From the NCBI GenBank assembly GCA_018398765.1, contig JAHBMJ010000455.1, forward strand, positions 1 through 64,000: DNA of 64,000 nt, in the 5' to 3' direction. The notes beneath the pieces were generated by a model. That model ran no database searches, was not told where the DNA came from, and was given only the letters and a program-made list of their open reading frames with translations. The position numbers were made by a program, and so were the translations under genes. The DNA comes from Chromera velia (Eukaryota > Sar > Chromeraceae). Shown one piece after another: positions 21,191-39,517 of this stretch (position 1 is its first letter; each line of letters begins with the position of its first letter).

Positions 21191-23546
21191 TCCTCTTCAG
21201 CCTGCATCCTTTTCGCTGGCTCGCGTGCGAATACAGTTGGTCGGGCATCGACATACAGTGAGGTTTATTTCATTTTTGATTCTTGCATGCATTCATTCTT
21301 TTTCATTCAAGCGCGCACGCATGCATGCAGCGTCTGGTTTGTCCCTCTTTTCTCGCTCGCTCGCTTGCTTGCCTATGCGGTCCCTGAACGGAGGGAGGGA
21401 GGGAGGGCCTTTGTGGCCCGATCCGAAGATCAGCTCATGCACTCTCTTTTCCTGTGAGAGAAGTCGCTTCTTTGTTTGCATGCTGGTGCTACGATCGCAG
21501 CTAAGCATTTTCCCTTCTTCTCTGGGCACGTCAACTGACAGACAAACGGGCAGGCGGAAGTCCGCAAGACTGGAAGAGGACACACTGCCTGCCTGAGTGA
21601 GTGGCTGGATAAGTTTGTTTCGGTGAGTCAGGAAAGACACACGTTGCTTTTGCTTTCACCACCTCACGCATCCATTCATGCATCCGTCCAACCTTCGTTC
21701 TGTGCTTTCTCCGATGCGATCCGTCCATCCTTCCTTCCTTTTTTCACCCTTTCGAAGCCTGCCTGTCTGTCTCATGTGTGCCAGTTGGATGTTCGTCCCA
21801 GAGTTTCTTTCGTATTCCTGCAATTTCTTGTGAGCTCTCCCTGTTGATCGCCTGTCTGCCTGTCGACTGCGCTTGCGTCACGACAGAGAAGAATAAAGGC
21901 GTTGCCTCGCACTCTTCCTCTTCTTGTTCTTTCTTAAGCGCGGAATTGTACAAGATGAGGGACACAAGACGTTGGAGACTTTTTCGCCTAATCCGTGGAT
22001 CATTTGGGAGGGCATGCAGGTCTCTCGATTCATTGTTGCAATTTGACTTTTTATCTTTTCTCTTCTCTGTGCGCGTTCTCCCTGTCTTCCGACACATCTG
22101 TCTGTGTGCATGGACGGACAGCTTTACTTTTGGTGCATTGAATCAAAGATTCCCCTCTTTGGCTTCAATCAGGCAACTGTCGGTGCCTTGTTTCCTTCCT
22201 TTCTTTTCTGTTCAGCGAGTTACCCCTTCGTTTGAAACATTCACCGTTCCCCCCTTTCCTCGCTTCCTCTGCTTGGCTTTCACTGATCGAGCCTCCCAGA
22301 TTGATTGCCTGCCGCTTTGCTTTCTAGCTCGTGGTTGCTTCAGTTCCCATACAGAGGGGGGCAGAGAAGACTTTTTCTTTCTTTGTCTGTCTGTCTGTGG
22401 ACGCAGTGAGAAAGGGGGACAAGGAGAGAGAAAAAAGAGAGGGTGAGAGAAGGACGGAAGAAGAGACCGTAGGTCCAGACGAATGGAAGGAAAAGAGAAA
22501 GTGAAGCCATCACATCTCATCTCACCACACGAACAGATCGATCATGACTGCTCTTTCACTCAACGAAAGAAGCATTCCATGCACATGCATGCAGGATCCA
22601 TGAATGCACATACACATGCACACACACACACACACACACACGCACGCACTCACGCACGTCTGTGCACACGCGACAACACAGAGAGCAGAGAGCACGCGCG
22701 AGTGAGGGGCTTCCCATTTTTCTTGTCCTAATTCTCTCATTTCGAGCTTCACCAGAAGGAACGAAAGAAGGAAGGAAGACACATACACTCTTTCTCGCGT
22801 ACTCACTCACGTATTCACGCATGCGTGCAGACACATACAGGCACACAAGCAAAACACACATGAGAGTGAGGTTGAACAGAGAAGTGGGGGTGACAGAAGA
22901 AGAATGGATTGATTGAAGACGGACGGACGGACGGACGGACGGACGGAAGAGATTGCGAACGTTTCACTAGTCTCTCAAGCTTTCCGTCTTATTCACGCAG
23001 GCACAGAATGAAACTCTTCGTATCCTCTCCTTCCTTCGATTTTGTCTGCATGCATGCCTCTAGCGACGATCGACCCAGCGTCTTTCTTCTCTTTTTGTTT
23101 TCTCTCTCTGTCTTTTGAAACAGCGCTGCATGGTTTATCGTCCAGTGACCCATCCGGCCATTCACACCGACAGACAGATAGACAGACAGACAGAAAGATG
23201 TGCATACGAAGAAGAAGCAAGACGTGAAGAAATAAAATATAAAGGAATGAATGAATCAGGGAATCATCGACAATCAACAAAGAACGTCCCCTCCCTCCCG
23301 TCCAGCATCTCGCTTGTTCTTCCCTCCCTGCTTTCCCTGATAGGAGGCCTTCCTTCTTCTTTTTCCGTCTCTTCTCCTCTTCTGTTTGTTCGAGGGATAT
23401 CGATCGACAAGGTCGCTGTCCTTCCTTCCATTCAGACAGAGAGACCGACAGACAGAATTCTTTCGATCGAACCCAATTGCGCATTCACTCCGTTGGATTC
23501 ATTCCATTTTGCCATGCATTTTTCCTTCATGCCTGCCTCTTCCTCT
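16101..23546. other. Long intergenic block of microsatellites and polypyrimidine tracts
   Basis: No gene found on either strand. The open frames here are low-complexity products of repeats. Main tracts: (CT)n 17048-17074, (AC)n 17402-17416 and 17422-17455, (TTC)n about 20638-20663, (CT)n 21165-21191, (AC)n 22617-22641, (GGAC)n about 22918-22947, and many short (GCCT)n, (TCCC)n and (CAGA)n runs. Confidence 0.6.
20315..20325. other. Assembly gap (11 N)
   Basis: Eleven unknown bases follow a run of 12-13 C. A homopolymer is the likely reason the assembly failed here. The true length is unknown. Confidence 0.98.
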
Positions 23547-29057
<5,511 letters not shown>

Positions 29058-29624
29058 ACTGGATGTTCTCTTTTTTCCCTGCCTTCGTTATTGGATTCCT
29101 TTCTTTGTGTGGAAAGTCAGTGAAACGCAATTGGAGGTTTTGGGAGACGGGCTGGCCGCCGAAATTCTCTCCATCAAATCGCGAATAATATGTGTAGCAA
29201 GTCAGTAAGGAGTGATCCTGCGCAACGAGGTCAATCAGCGGGTACTGCGAAGTACTGGATAAGTCCAGGCTAAAACCGACATTTCATTCCTACGATCTGT
29301 AAACTGCGTGCAACTCTTCTGTGAACTTTACACTCTCTTTCTGTTTCTCTCTTGCAAAACGCGGAGACGATCTGAAAAAAAAAACCAGCTATGCATATGG
29401 CGAGCGATGGCGAGCGGATGGCGAGCGGCGAAAAAAAAAAAAAAATGCTGCGCGGTCGGGATGCGGTCGGGGGACGTGGCCCCCATGCCGTGGCATGCCG
29501 TGGCCCCCGGCCGCGAGGAACCGGCCCGCGCGCGCGCGTTCTGTTCATTTCTGTTCATATTTTCTGCATGTTTCTGATCGACAATTTTTGACGCTATGCA
29601 TCCACGAACCCTCAAGAAAATTAA
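29058..29624. other. 5' flank of the CCCH gene with a GC-rich patch
   Basis: No gene called. At 29396-29430 ATGGCGAGCG repeats three times, followed by A15, then GGTCGGGATGCGGTCGGGGG and CCATGCCGTGGCATGCCGTGG (29484-29504), ending in (CG)n at about 29526-29538. This GC-rich patch stands out from its surroundings and could belong to a promoter or to a small repeat element. Confidence 0.35.
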
Positions 29625-29667
29625 TCGAAAAAAAGTCTGCCCGATATCTGCCCGATCTTCAGCTGTC

Positions 29668-29849
29668 TTCAGTCCGAACTTCGATCGGTGCGAAGATGGT
29701 GCGAAGAGGACATCAGGCGGGACACGGCAGAGAATTTCAGACTATGGCAGAGGAAGCAGGTGAAAGCTCGTCATTACGTGCAAATGTTCAATGTGCAGGA
29801 TCACTTCATGAGAGATGGAATTGGATTTGCAGAGCCTGCTTTGTTGAGG
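29668..29849 (+). CDS. Putative exon of an unidentified plus-strand gene
   Basis: A frame open from about 29625 reads like ordinary protein, with none of the repeat bias of nearby frames: CEEDIRRDTAENFRLWQRKQ, then VKARHYVQMFNVQDHF and MRDGIGFAEPALLR. A TCTTCAG acceptor-like site precedes it (about 29667), and GTTCGT or GTCTTT could be a donor at the end. A possible next exon is at 30148-30230 (VGVLKVHDIFHFLLDHLEF), behind a CTCTCTGCAG acceptor. The phase agrees only if the GTCTTT donor is used. I recognise no family. The start and remaining exons were not found. If real, it is divergent from the CCCH gene. Confidence 0.3.
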
Positions 29850-32049
29850 TTCGTCTTTTGAGAGAGAGACTTGCCCACTCTTTCGAAAAGGAAAAGGGGT
29901 GGGTGGTTTGGACGGCCTAGAGAACCCAAAGCCCCCAGTAACCAGAGCCTGAAGGAAAAAACAGGTCTCTATCTTCAACCACAGAAATCAGACTGAGCAG
30001 GTGAGCGTTTAGATGGTTCTTTCGTCCTTTTCTGAAATTTGGGCTGCTTACAGTATCCTCTTTTCACTCTTCTGAAAGACCTCCTGGTTTGTTGTCTTCT
30101 TCTGCCCTTGCCATGTGTGTTTGCCTCTCCATCCTTCTCTCTGCAGGTGGGCGTCTTGAAAGTACACGATATTTTCCACTTCTTGTTGGACCACCTGGAG
30201 TTCTCCTCGGGCCTTCCTTCTTGTTTTGTCGCGCTTCAAGGAAGTCTCCCTCTCTCTCTGTCTTTTTATCTCTCGTTTTGTTTCCGTGGGTCACACAGGG
30301 ACGCGGTGAGAAGGCAGAAGATAGAGAGTAGAAAGGAACCGAAGTGCGAAGTGGACAAGGGAAGGGAGCTTAGGAAAAACTGCGGGGAGGGAGGACTGTC
30401 CTCTAGTCTCCCTCTCGGTTTGTTTTGACGCTGCCGTGAGGGTTACTGTTTTGTTTGTCAGACCAGAATGTGTATCCATAGAAGAAAGACGGGGTATGAA
30501 GGAGACGAATTCATGAGCTCTTAGCTCACGTTGGGATTGTTATACAGAAGGATTGTCTCTCTTCTCCCTTGCCGACGAGATTTGTTATCTCTACTATTCG
30601 ACCCTTTTCTCTGTTTCCGGAGTTTTTCTATTCTCTTTTTCCTCCCCTTTTCCCTTTCTCGTGTTGATCTGCCTCCCTACGCCTGCTCTTCTTTTCTTGT
30701 CTTCCCTCCTTGCACTTCAGAGAGCCGGGACTGCCCGAGAAAGGCAAAAACCAAGGAAGTGTTCCATCTATTCCCACCAACAGTCAGAAAGAAAAAAAGA
30801 GAGAAAAACGGTGAGGGAAAAAGCATGCTTGTGTGACTTGACAAAAAGGACACACAGCAAGAAAGAAAACAGGAAAGCGAGGAAGAGGTAAAGGTACGAA
30901 GGAGGCCAGGTGGTGTTGATTTCCCTCCCCATAATTCTTCACTTCATTACACCAACCTGTCCCTTCGTCCTTCCCTTTTTAAATGTGTGACAGGTGCGAT
31001 GCGATTCAGTCTTTTCCCTCTTCTTTCTTCTCGCGACGCGCTCATTCGTGCATGCTTCCCTGTGTTTGTTTGTGTGGTAAAGAGGTGTGGTAAAGAGAGG
31101 GGGGCAAATTGACTCACGGTGGGGTTGTCAGGCGAAAAAGCGATCTGGGAACGGAGAAGGGGGCGGGGGGGGACCCCCCGGAGAGTGAGCGTTGGTTGGT
31201 CGGTGAATAAACTGGTCGCGTCATCGTCGGCGCTGTACGCATTCCTTGATGAGGGTGTGGGTATGCTTGTGTGTTGGTATTTGCATTCCTTGTGCGCGGT
31301 AAAGGTCGTTTTGTGTGGCTGTCGTTTGGCGAGGTTGTGGTTGTGTGTCCCGCAGTGTCGTCTTCTTCTCGCGCGACTTCTCCCCGCTGTCGTCATTTTG
31401 AGTCTGACAGTTGTTTTCTTAATTCGATCGTTCCGTCTCGTCTCGTCTCGTCTCGTCTCAACGCACCCACTCATACAGCGTGTGGGGGGGGTATTTCAGT
31501 TCGCGTCCTTCAAACAAACGGTACGCTACTCAGCATTGCGCCCGCTTCCTTTCCTTGTGTTTCTCTCTTCAGTCGGACCTAGTCGGCATCGATGGAGTAA
31601 AGTGCCGTTGGTGCATGGGTGTGCAATTTCATCATCATGCAGTCGTCATGCTGTATTGAACCCAGAAACCAAGCAGAGGGCAGAGAGCGAAAGAGAGAGG
31701 AGAAACGACCCCCAGCTGAAATAAACAAGCTCCAACCAAATTGGACAGACAGACAAAGAAATGCATTTCTTCCTTTAAGCCTCCGGGGGAGGGAAGGGAG
31801 ATATGAGGAGGAAAAGATGCAAGGGGAGGGAGTTAGTAAGCAACTTTTGCTGTTCACTGCCCCTGCATTGAGAAACAATGAAGAACACTGGCCGGCTCTC
31901 TGTGACCCCGTGGTTACAAACAAACACTGAACAACACAACATTGACTCCTTGTCACCCGTGGTGACAGACAATGAACAACGTATGCCCTTATCGCACCTG
32001 AATGGAAGTAAAACGGAGTTTGACACATCCGTCTCTTCCTTCCTGTCTT

Positions 32050-32208
<159 letters not shown>

Positions 32209-32716
32209 CTCTTCTATGGTCATCCCCCTCATTTGGATCGTTTCACTTCACTTCACTTGATTGGGAGCGAAGAAAGAGAAGGCGCCGCGTGACAAACATT
32301 CAGGCAGGTGCCACCGATCGATCAACCCATCAGTCCGTCTCTCCTCTCCCTCCCTCTGTCTATCTCTGTCGATAGGATGGAAGGTCGCCTGGAAGGAAGG
32401 AAGGAAGGTTGCTCTGCCCTTTGCCTGCCTGCCTGCCTGCCTGACGGATTGATGGGTGGCTGGATGGATACAGTAGATTCCTGGCTGGCTGAATGGATGG
32501 ATGGATGGATGGATGTCCTTATTCCCTTAATTCCTTCAGGCCTACCCTCCCCCCCCGAAGTCCATGCATGGTGCGTGCCTGCTTGCTTGTGCTTGCATGA
32601 GGTGCGTGGGCGCAGGACCACTTGCTCGAGTGTTGTTTTTTGTTGCGTTAACGTTGCATATGGTTTGGTGTTTGACTGTGGGTGGCTGGGTGGGTCTGTG
32701 GTTTCTTTCTTTTTTT

Positions 32717-32757
<41 letters not shown>

Positions 32758-33851
32758 GTGTGTGTGTGTGTGTGTGTGTGTGTCACCTCCCGTTTCCTTT
32801 CTCCGTTCTGGTCTCCCTTAGCATTCTTTGCCTTTTCTCTGCACTTCGCTCCTCTCCTGCTTATTTTCCACAAAGCTACTGACTGACTGCGTGTGGGGGG
32901 GGGATTCAGTCCACATGAAAACAAACGAACAAACAAACCAACAAACCATACCAAACCAGCACGAAGGAAGGAAGGAAGGAAGGAAGGAAGATGGAAAGGG
33001 AGAGAGCAAACTGAACTAGTCAGACTAATCCAACCACAACATGCAAATTCAGCCTATGCCTAACCAGACTACTCGTTTGGCTTCATTCTGCCAATCTACT
33101 AAGAGTAGAGTGGAAGGATGTTGCGTGATGATGGTGATGAGGAAAGTCGCAAATGGTTCCTCCTTTCTTCCTTCCTTCCGCTCTTCCTTCCTCTCTGTCT
33201 CTCTCTCTCTGTCTCTCTCTGTATCTCTCTGTCTCTCTCTCTCTGTCTCTCTCTGTATCTCTCTCTCTCTCTCTCTCTCTGTGCCCGTCTGCCTCTCTAT
33301 TTTTCTATCTTTCTCCCTTCCCTTTCCGGCTTGAATTCTGTCGACCTCTTTTCAAAACGACTCTAGCCTCCCTCTGGATTCCTTTCCTTGAAAGCCTCCC
33401 TGTTTGGCACTTCCTTCCTTTTCAGTTCCTCACTCACTCTCCATCCAGCCTTCATTCAACACACACACCGTGATCGTCCCTACCGTCTTCCTTCATCTCC
33501 CGAATGTCAACCCTTCATCCATCCATCCATCCATCTGGCTTCTGTTGATGATGTGGAAGGAAGGAGAAATCCTTCCAAACATTTTGATTGAGCACGTGAT
33601 TTCTCTCGAACTGCCTTCGTGCATTCTTCGGAGTCCTTCCTTGGTTGGGTCTTTTTCCTCCCCTGCTTGACTTGTGGTCACTCTGCCTTGTCTTGTCTTG
33701 TTCCTCTCTTTCTGGTCTTCTGGTTTTGTCTCCCTCCCTCTGCGTCCTTCTCCCGAGCGAAGCTGTCGAGGTCCCCGTTCCTTAAGGGAGAATGGAGGTG
33801 GAAGAACGAGACAAGCAAAGAAAATTAAGAAGGCGAAGAGGAAGGAAAGCT

Positions 33852-33988
33852 TCTTTCTTTTTCTTTCTTTCTTTCTTTCTTTCTTGTCTTTTCTTGTCTT
33901 TTCTTGTCTTTTCTTGTCTTTTCTTGTCTTTTCTTTTCTTTCTTTCTTTCCTTCCTTCCTTCCTTCCTTTCTTTCTTTCTTTCTTTCG
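33852..33988. repeat. (TTTC)n / (TTGTC)n pyrimidine-rich tract
   Basis: TTTC and TTCC tetramers flank five or six copies of TTTTCTTGTC-type units at about 33882-33935. Confidence 0.85.
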
Positions 33989-36900
33989 GCTCCGACGCAC
34001 GCATTCACCCACAGCTTTGTCCTGTCCTGTCTTGCCATGATGCCAATGATTCTCCTCCGATGAATCCCTCGACGCTCGCTGACTTTTTGCCTTGTCTGTT
34101 TCTGTCGCTCTGGCTGACTGACTGCATGTGTGAACACGTCTCTCTGTCTTGTCGGGGAAGTGACTTGTCTGAAGCGACGACAATGAAAGGTGTAGCGGAG
34201 AAACAATGGGTGTGAAAAGGTGACAACTAGATGCAGGGCATCGGGGAGGGAATCTGATGACAGAAAAAACAAACAACGAAGGCCTCTTGCCATCCCCCGT
34301 CTGCTGCACTTCAGGGGGGTGCATGTCTTTTGGTCGGCAAAAACTGAATGACTGTTGTTTGAGGTCATGTTGGTTGCCAAGACAACGAAGGAAAGAGCCC
34401 CGTCGCCCGTTTTAAGTCGAACGAAAAAGGAGCAACGACCAGCCTTCCTCCAGGTGTTTTGGTTCTTTCGAGAGAAGAAGAGAAGAAAAGAGAGTGCGAA
34501 GTCAGGTCGGCACACAGAGAGAGGGGAAGCAAGAGACAGAGTCGAAGCCGCTCTGGACCCTCCCTGTGCCCTCCCCTGTGTTCTGTTTGTTCGCAAGCGA
34601 GAGAGAGGAAAGGGAAAGAATGCGATGCAATGAGACCAATCGCCACTGCAAGAGAAAGAGCGAGGACGCCTGCCTGGAGAGAGGTGTAGTCATGCCTTTC
34701 CCTTCCTGTCCTCTGAGTTCTTTCAATTCCGCTAACGGTCCTCAAAAAAGAGTCGCGTCCCCCTCACAGAGAGAGAGGGAACGTTCCGGAAGGAGGGCAT
34801 AGCATAAATTTGAAGGGGAAACGAAGTAAAAAAGTAAATTAAAAGAGACGAGCGAAGCAACTCAGGATGATGCTAGGGACTCTCTACAGCTGCAGCTAGG
34901 GAGGAGACGAGAGAGAGAATGCAGGCCGCCAGTTCTGTTTCCTGGTCGGTGGGTTGGAAAGAGAGAGGAACAGAAAAAGAGAGAGGGCCTAAAGGTGGGT
35001 GGGTGCAGATAAACACTGCCGGAGATGATACTGCTTGGTAGGGCAGCACACTCAGTAGAAGAGAAGAGAAGAGAAGAAGCGCAGACGGCATTATTGTACC
35101 TGTCTGCACTGAGGAGAGAGTTGCATGCTAAGCGGAGGGAAGGGAAACACACTGCAGTAGATATTTCCCCCCCTTGCTTCGCTGCCTGTACCTTTCTTCT
35201 GCCCCTTCTTGTTCTGCCACTGCCGTGATGATGCGATCGCCATTTCTTCAATTGCTGCCTTTAACTTTTTCCTTTCCCACTTTCTTCGATCTGCTTTCTC
35301 CTCCTTCGCACAAAATTTTCTTCACAGAAAGAATCATCTCCAAGAATTTCAAAGAGAAAAAGAAAGAGAGAGGAGACAGACACACGGAGAAAAAGAGAAT
35401 GGCAAAGAGAAAAAGGAGGGCAAAGGTGACGCGCACTCTGAGTCTTTCAGGCTCTCTCTCTTTTTGGAGGATCACTCACTCGACCGATAAAGAGGGAATT
35501 AAGCGAATCCTCCCTCCCTCCCTCCTGTTCCAAGCAACTAGTTGGGGGAAGTATTTCTTGCTTGCTTGCTTACTTGCTTGCCGTGTGGTGCATGAAGTCA
35601 ATTTTCTCCTTCCTGGTCGTCCTTCTCCTCTCTTCTCTTCTTTTCTCTTCTCTTCTGGTCGGTTCCCATTCGATGCTCATCACATCATGTATGTTTCTTT
35701 GTTGTCTGACAGTTCTGGTGTGTGAATCCGGATGCATCCATGCGTGCATTCCCGATTCGTTCGGCTTCTTCGATGCATATATATCATCACACGCCATGTA
35801 CATCCTTCCTATCCATTCATCTGATCTGTACGCATACGTTCGTGCGTGCATGCGTGCATGCATGCATGACCCTTTGAGCCTCGACGCATATCCACTTCAT
35901 CAGTAACTTCGTGCATGTGCACCTATGCAAATATGGACTGCTTCAACATCGATGCAAGTATGGACAGCCTTAACATAGATGCCCACTCATCCACTCTTGT
36001 GTCTTTGTGGCGTTCGTGCGTGTGCGGCCCGCGTGAGCCTCGATGCATATGTATCCGAATGCATTTATGCATGCACGTACAGGCCGTTTTGTTTGCGACG
36101 ACATTGCACCCCATTCATTCATGTCCGCACGACTCTTTGCCACCTCGTGTTTGGCTGGCGCTACGCCTCCTCTTTCCGACCGGCAGTCACTTCCTCCGTC
36201 GTCCATCTGTCCGCCCGTCACGCTTTCCTTACAGCGTACGTGTCTCTTCGACGCACCTGAGCGAGTCTGTGCTGCTCTCTCACTTTCTGCCTGTCGAACA
36301 GCCCTCTTTTGGTGCGTGTATGTAGACGACAGAAAGGACGGTAAGAGAGAAATGGAGTGTAGAATCAGTCAGCCATCACTTGTCTGTCCTGCTGCCCTTT
36401 GTTTCTTTTACGGATTGATTTGCTTGCTGCAAGCTCATTCAGGACAACGACTGATTACTTCGTGTTGTGCGTTTCCTTACCACAGCGTTGCCCTGCAGGA
36501 AATTTCTGCCCATCTCTCTTCCTGCCTTTGTGTGGTTGTCAAGACCTATTCCCCTGGAACCTTCTTCAAATCGGCCATAGCGGATGTTTATCTTTTCTTC
36601 TCTTTTCTGTACTGACACGATTCGTCATTTCTCTCTTTCCTCTCCTTTCTCTATCCTTTGCCTGTCCAGCATTTTTGTTGTCGTTATTCGGTATGGCCTC
36701 CGCACTAAACAAAAAGATTGATCGATCAATAAGGCAGCGGTTCTCTATACCCGATTTTCTTTTGGCAAAACGTCAATGAAGCTCTTTTTGTAGGCATGGG
36801 AGCTCGTTGATAAATATTTGCATGTCTTCTTTGTTTGTCCTTTTCTAAATTGAAAGATGGATGCACTTTTCTTTCTTTTCTCTTTCTGTCGGGTTCCCCC

Positions 36901-38427
36901 CCCCCTTTTTTTTGTTCTGTCACCGTCTTTATGGACAGAGATGTCCAGACCCTATGTGAAGGGGAAAATCGGGGAGGATGGGCAGGGCAGGGTAGGCATT
37001 GAAGAGGCGATGCGGACGTGTGAACACAAAAAGAAAGAAAGGACAAGCTGTAGGCATTTTTTCTTTGCTTGTTTCTGCACTACTTCTTTGTCACTTTCTC
37101 GTTCTCTTGTGTCTTTCTTTCTTTCTTTGTTTCGTACTTCCTCTTTTTCTTTTCGTCTTCATGACTGTCGGAGGGATGGCGGGAGTTCGCATGAGAGGAG
37201 AGGGACCTGGCGACCGCGGACGGACGCATTTCTTTGCTCGTTTTGTTTTGTTGTGATTTAAATTGATGTTTTGGTTGACACAAACGTATGTGGACTGGAA
37301 TGAAGGACCCTGTCAGTCTGTCTTTCTGTCTGTGTGTACTCTTGGTGGTCGATTGATGAAAGGATGAAGGGGTGTCGACATGGAGGAGGCAACAAGGAGG
37401 GTCGGTCGGGTGAGAGGAAGGAAGTGAGGAAGTGATGAAGGAGGGAGGGGGGGTGTATGTAAGTGGGGAAAGAGGGGTCGTTTGGGATAGGAGCGGGATT
37501 GGGGGGCCTCTAGGAGATTCATTGATTGATTGAGCGATTGGGAAGGTGGTGAGTGGTTGTTCGAGTGGAAAACTGCGCAATTTAGTGACATTACGTGTGA
37601 CTCGATGCGAAGCAAATTTTAGTCATTTTCTTCAGCGAAGGGAAGGGGGCGGGAGAGAATGCATGAGTGGGTCCACAAGGCCGCATGCAGTCAATACTGC
37701 AGGCAGGAAAGAGACAACATACTCAGTGAGTGAGTGAGTGCGAGTGATTGGTGACTTACACCCCCCCACACGCACTCACTCACTCACTCATGCCGACCGA
37801 CTGCCCTCCGTTTTCGATCTCCAGGGAGGGCCCTTTCCTTGCCTTGCCTTGCCCGCCTGCATTCATTCATTCATTCATTCGTCGCTTGTCTATCTGCCTG
37901 CCTGCCTGTATGCCTGCGTCATTGTTGTCGCATGGCCTGACTTACTGACTGACTCACTGGTTGAGTGACTGAGTGACCCTTGAGCACCGCGCTCGCCTGA
38001 CTGTGCTTCCTTTCTCCCTTGCCTCCTTTCTTCCTTCCTTCCACTTTCATCTCCTGACCTCGGTTTCGCTCTCGCTCTCGCTCTCGCCCGCATTCATGCA
38101 AGAAGCAAGACAAAAGGCTGGGAGGCGAGCAGGCAGCGTCTCTCAGACTGGCGCAGAAAGAAAACACACAGAAGCCTCCCGGGAAGGCGAAGGAGGGACC
38201 AGGTTGCTTGAAGAAAAAGACGCGAAGGGAGAGCGACATTGGGTGGAGACAGGGAGACAGCAAGAGCAGGGCAGAGGGGAGAGAAGCGACAGAGGGAAAC
38301 ACCATGGGGCCAAGCGAGAAAGAGAGAGAGAGGGGCAAGTGTACGCAATTAAGCCTCGATTGCTGACTCTTTTCTTTCTCTTCGAGTCTCCGTCCATCCA
38401 AATCAAAAACACATGAAGAAGAAGAGC

Positions 38428-38478
<51 letters not shown>

Positions 38479-39485
38479 TGTTCACCTTCAGTCGCACTAA
38501 GGATCGAGGGGAGAGCAGAGGGAACTGACTCTCTGCTTTCCTTCCTCTTTCTGTTTCTCTTGCCCGTCTTTTCCTTCCTCCTGCATGCCTACCTCTAGCT
38601 GTGTCATTCAGGCAGGCAGGCCGTCCCGCACGCCCTGAGCATCATTCTTCAGCGACGGTCCGTTGCTTGCATGATGGCACGGGGGAAGCCGGTCCCGTCA
38701 CAGCAGGAAAGAATTGAAGAATGAAAGAAAAAAAAGCGAAAAGCGATGGGAGGGAAGGGAGGGAACTGGATGCCAAGCGCTGCAGTGCGAATCAATTAAA
38801 TCTCCCTTCGGCTTTCCGAGGCACCGCATGCAGGTAGGTAGGTAAATCAACAAGCAGATCGAAAATCGGACGGATAAAACATTAAGAAGAGAGAAGAGAA
38901 CGCGGAGAGAGGAGAGGGAAGACTACATTACTGAGCCTTCACACAACAACAGAGACCAAGCGTGACTGGATGGATGGATGGATGGATGGATGGATGGAGA
39001 GAGGGAAAGAGTGAGAAACACGCACTCAGCAGAAACATTGCATGGCGGGAGAACACATGGAGGTACGTCAAAGGCAACCTTTCTCTTCCTCTGCTGACTG
39101 ACTGAATCTTCTCCATCGTGCAGACTGTGTGAGACCACAATGATCGTCGATTGATACTAGCTAGAGGATGAACATGCAGAGATGGAAGCAAGATGCAAAG
39201 CAACGCGTTGATCAGCAGGTCGGCAGGAAAGAATTCGAGAGAGTGCAATGGGGGAAGACAGAAGGAAGGAAGGAAGAAAGGAAGGATATCAGGAGGGAGG
39301 GAGGAAGGACTGTGACATCACATAGTAGACAGACAGACACGCGGTGGCTGCATGCCCTCCTTTGTTCTTCTTTTCTTTTCTTTTCATTACTCCTGCTTCA
39401 CCAACCCCCCCCATGCACTCACTCACTTTCTGATTTCTCTGCGGGTCAGCCTCGATTCACTCATGCTTCCTTTGCCTCCCTTCTG

Positions 39486-39517
<32 letters not shown>

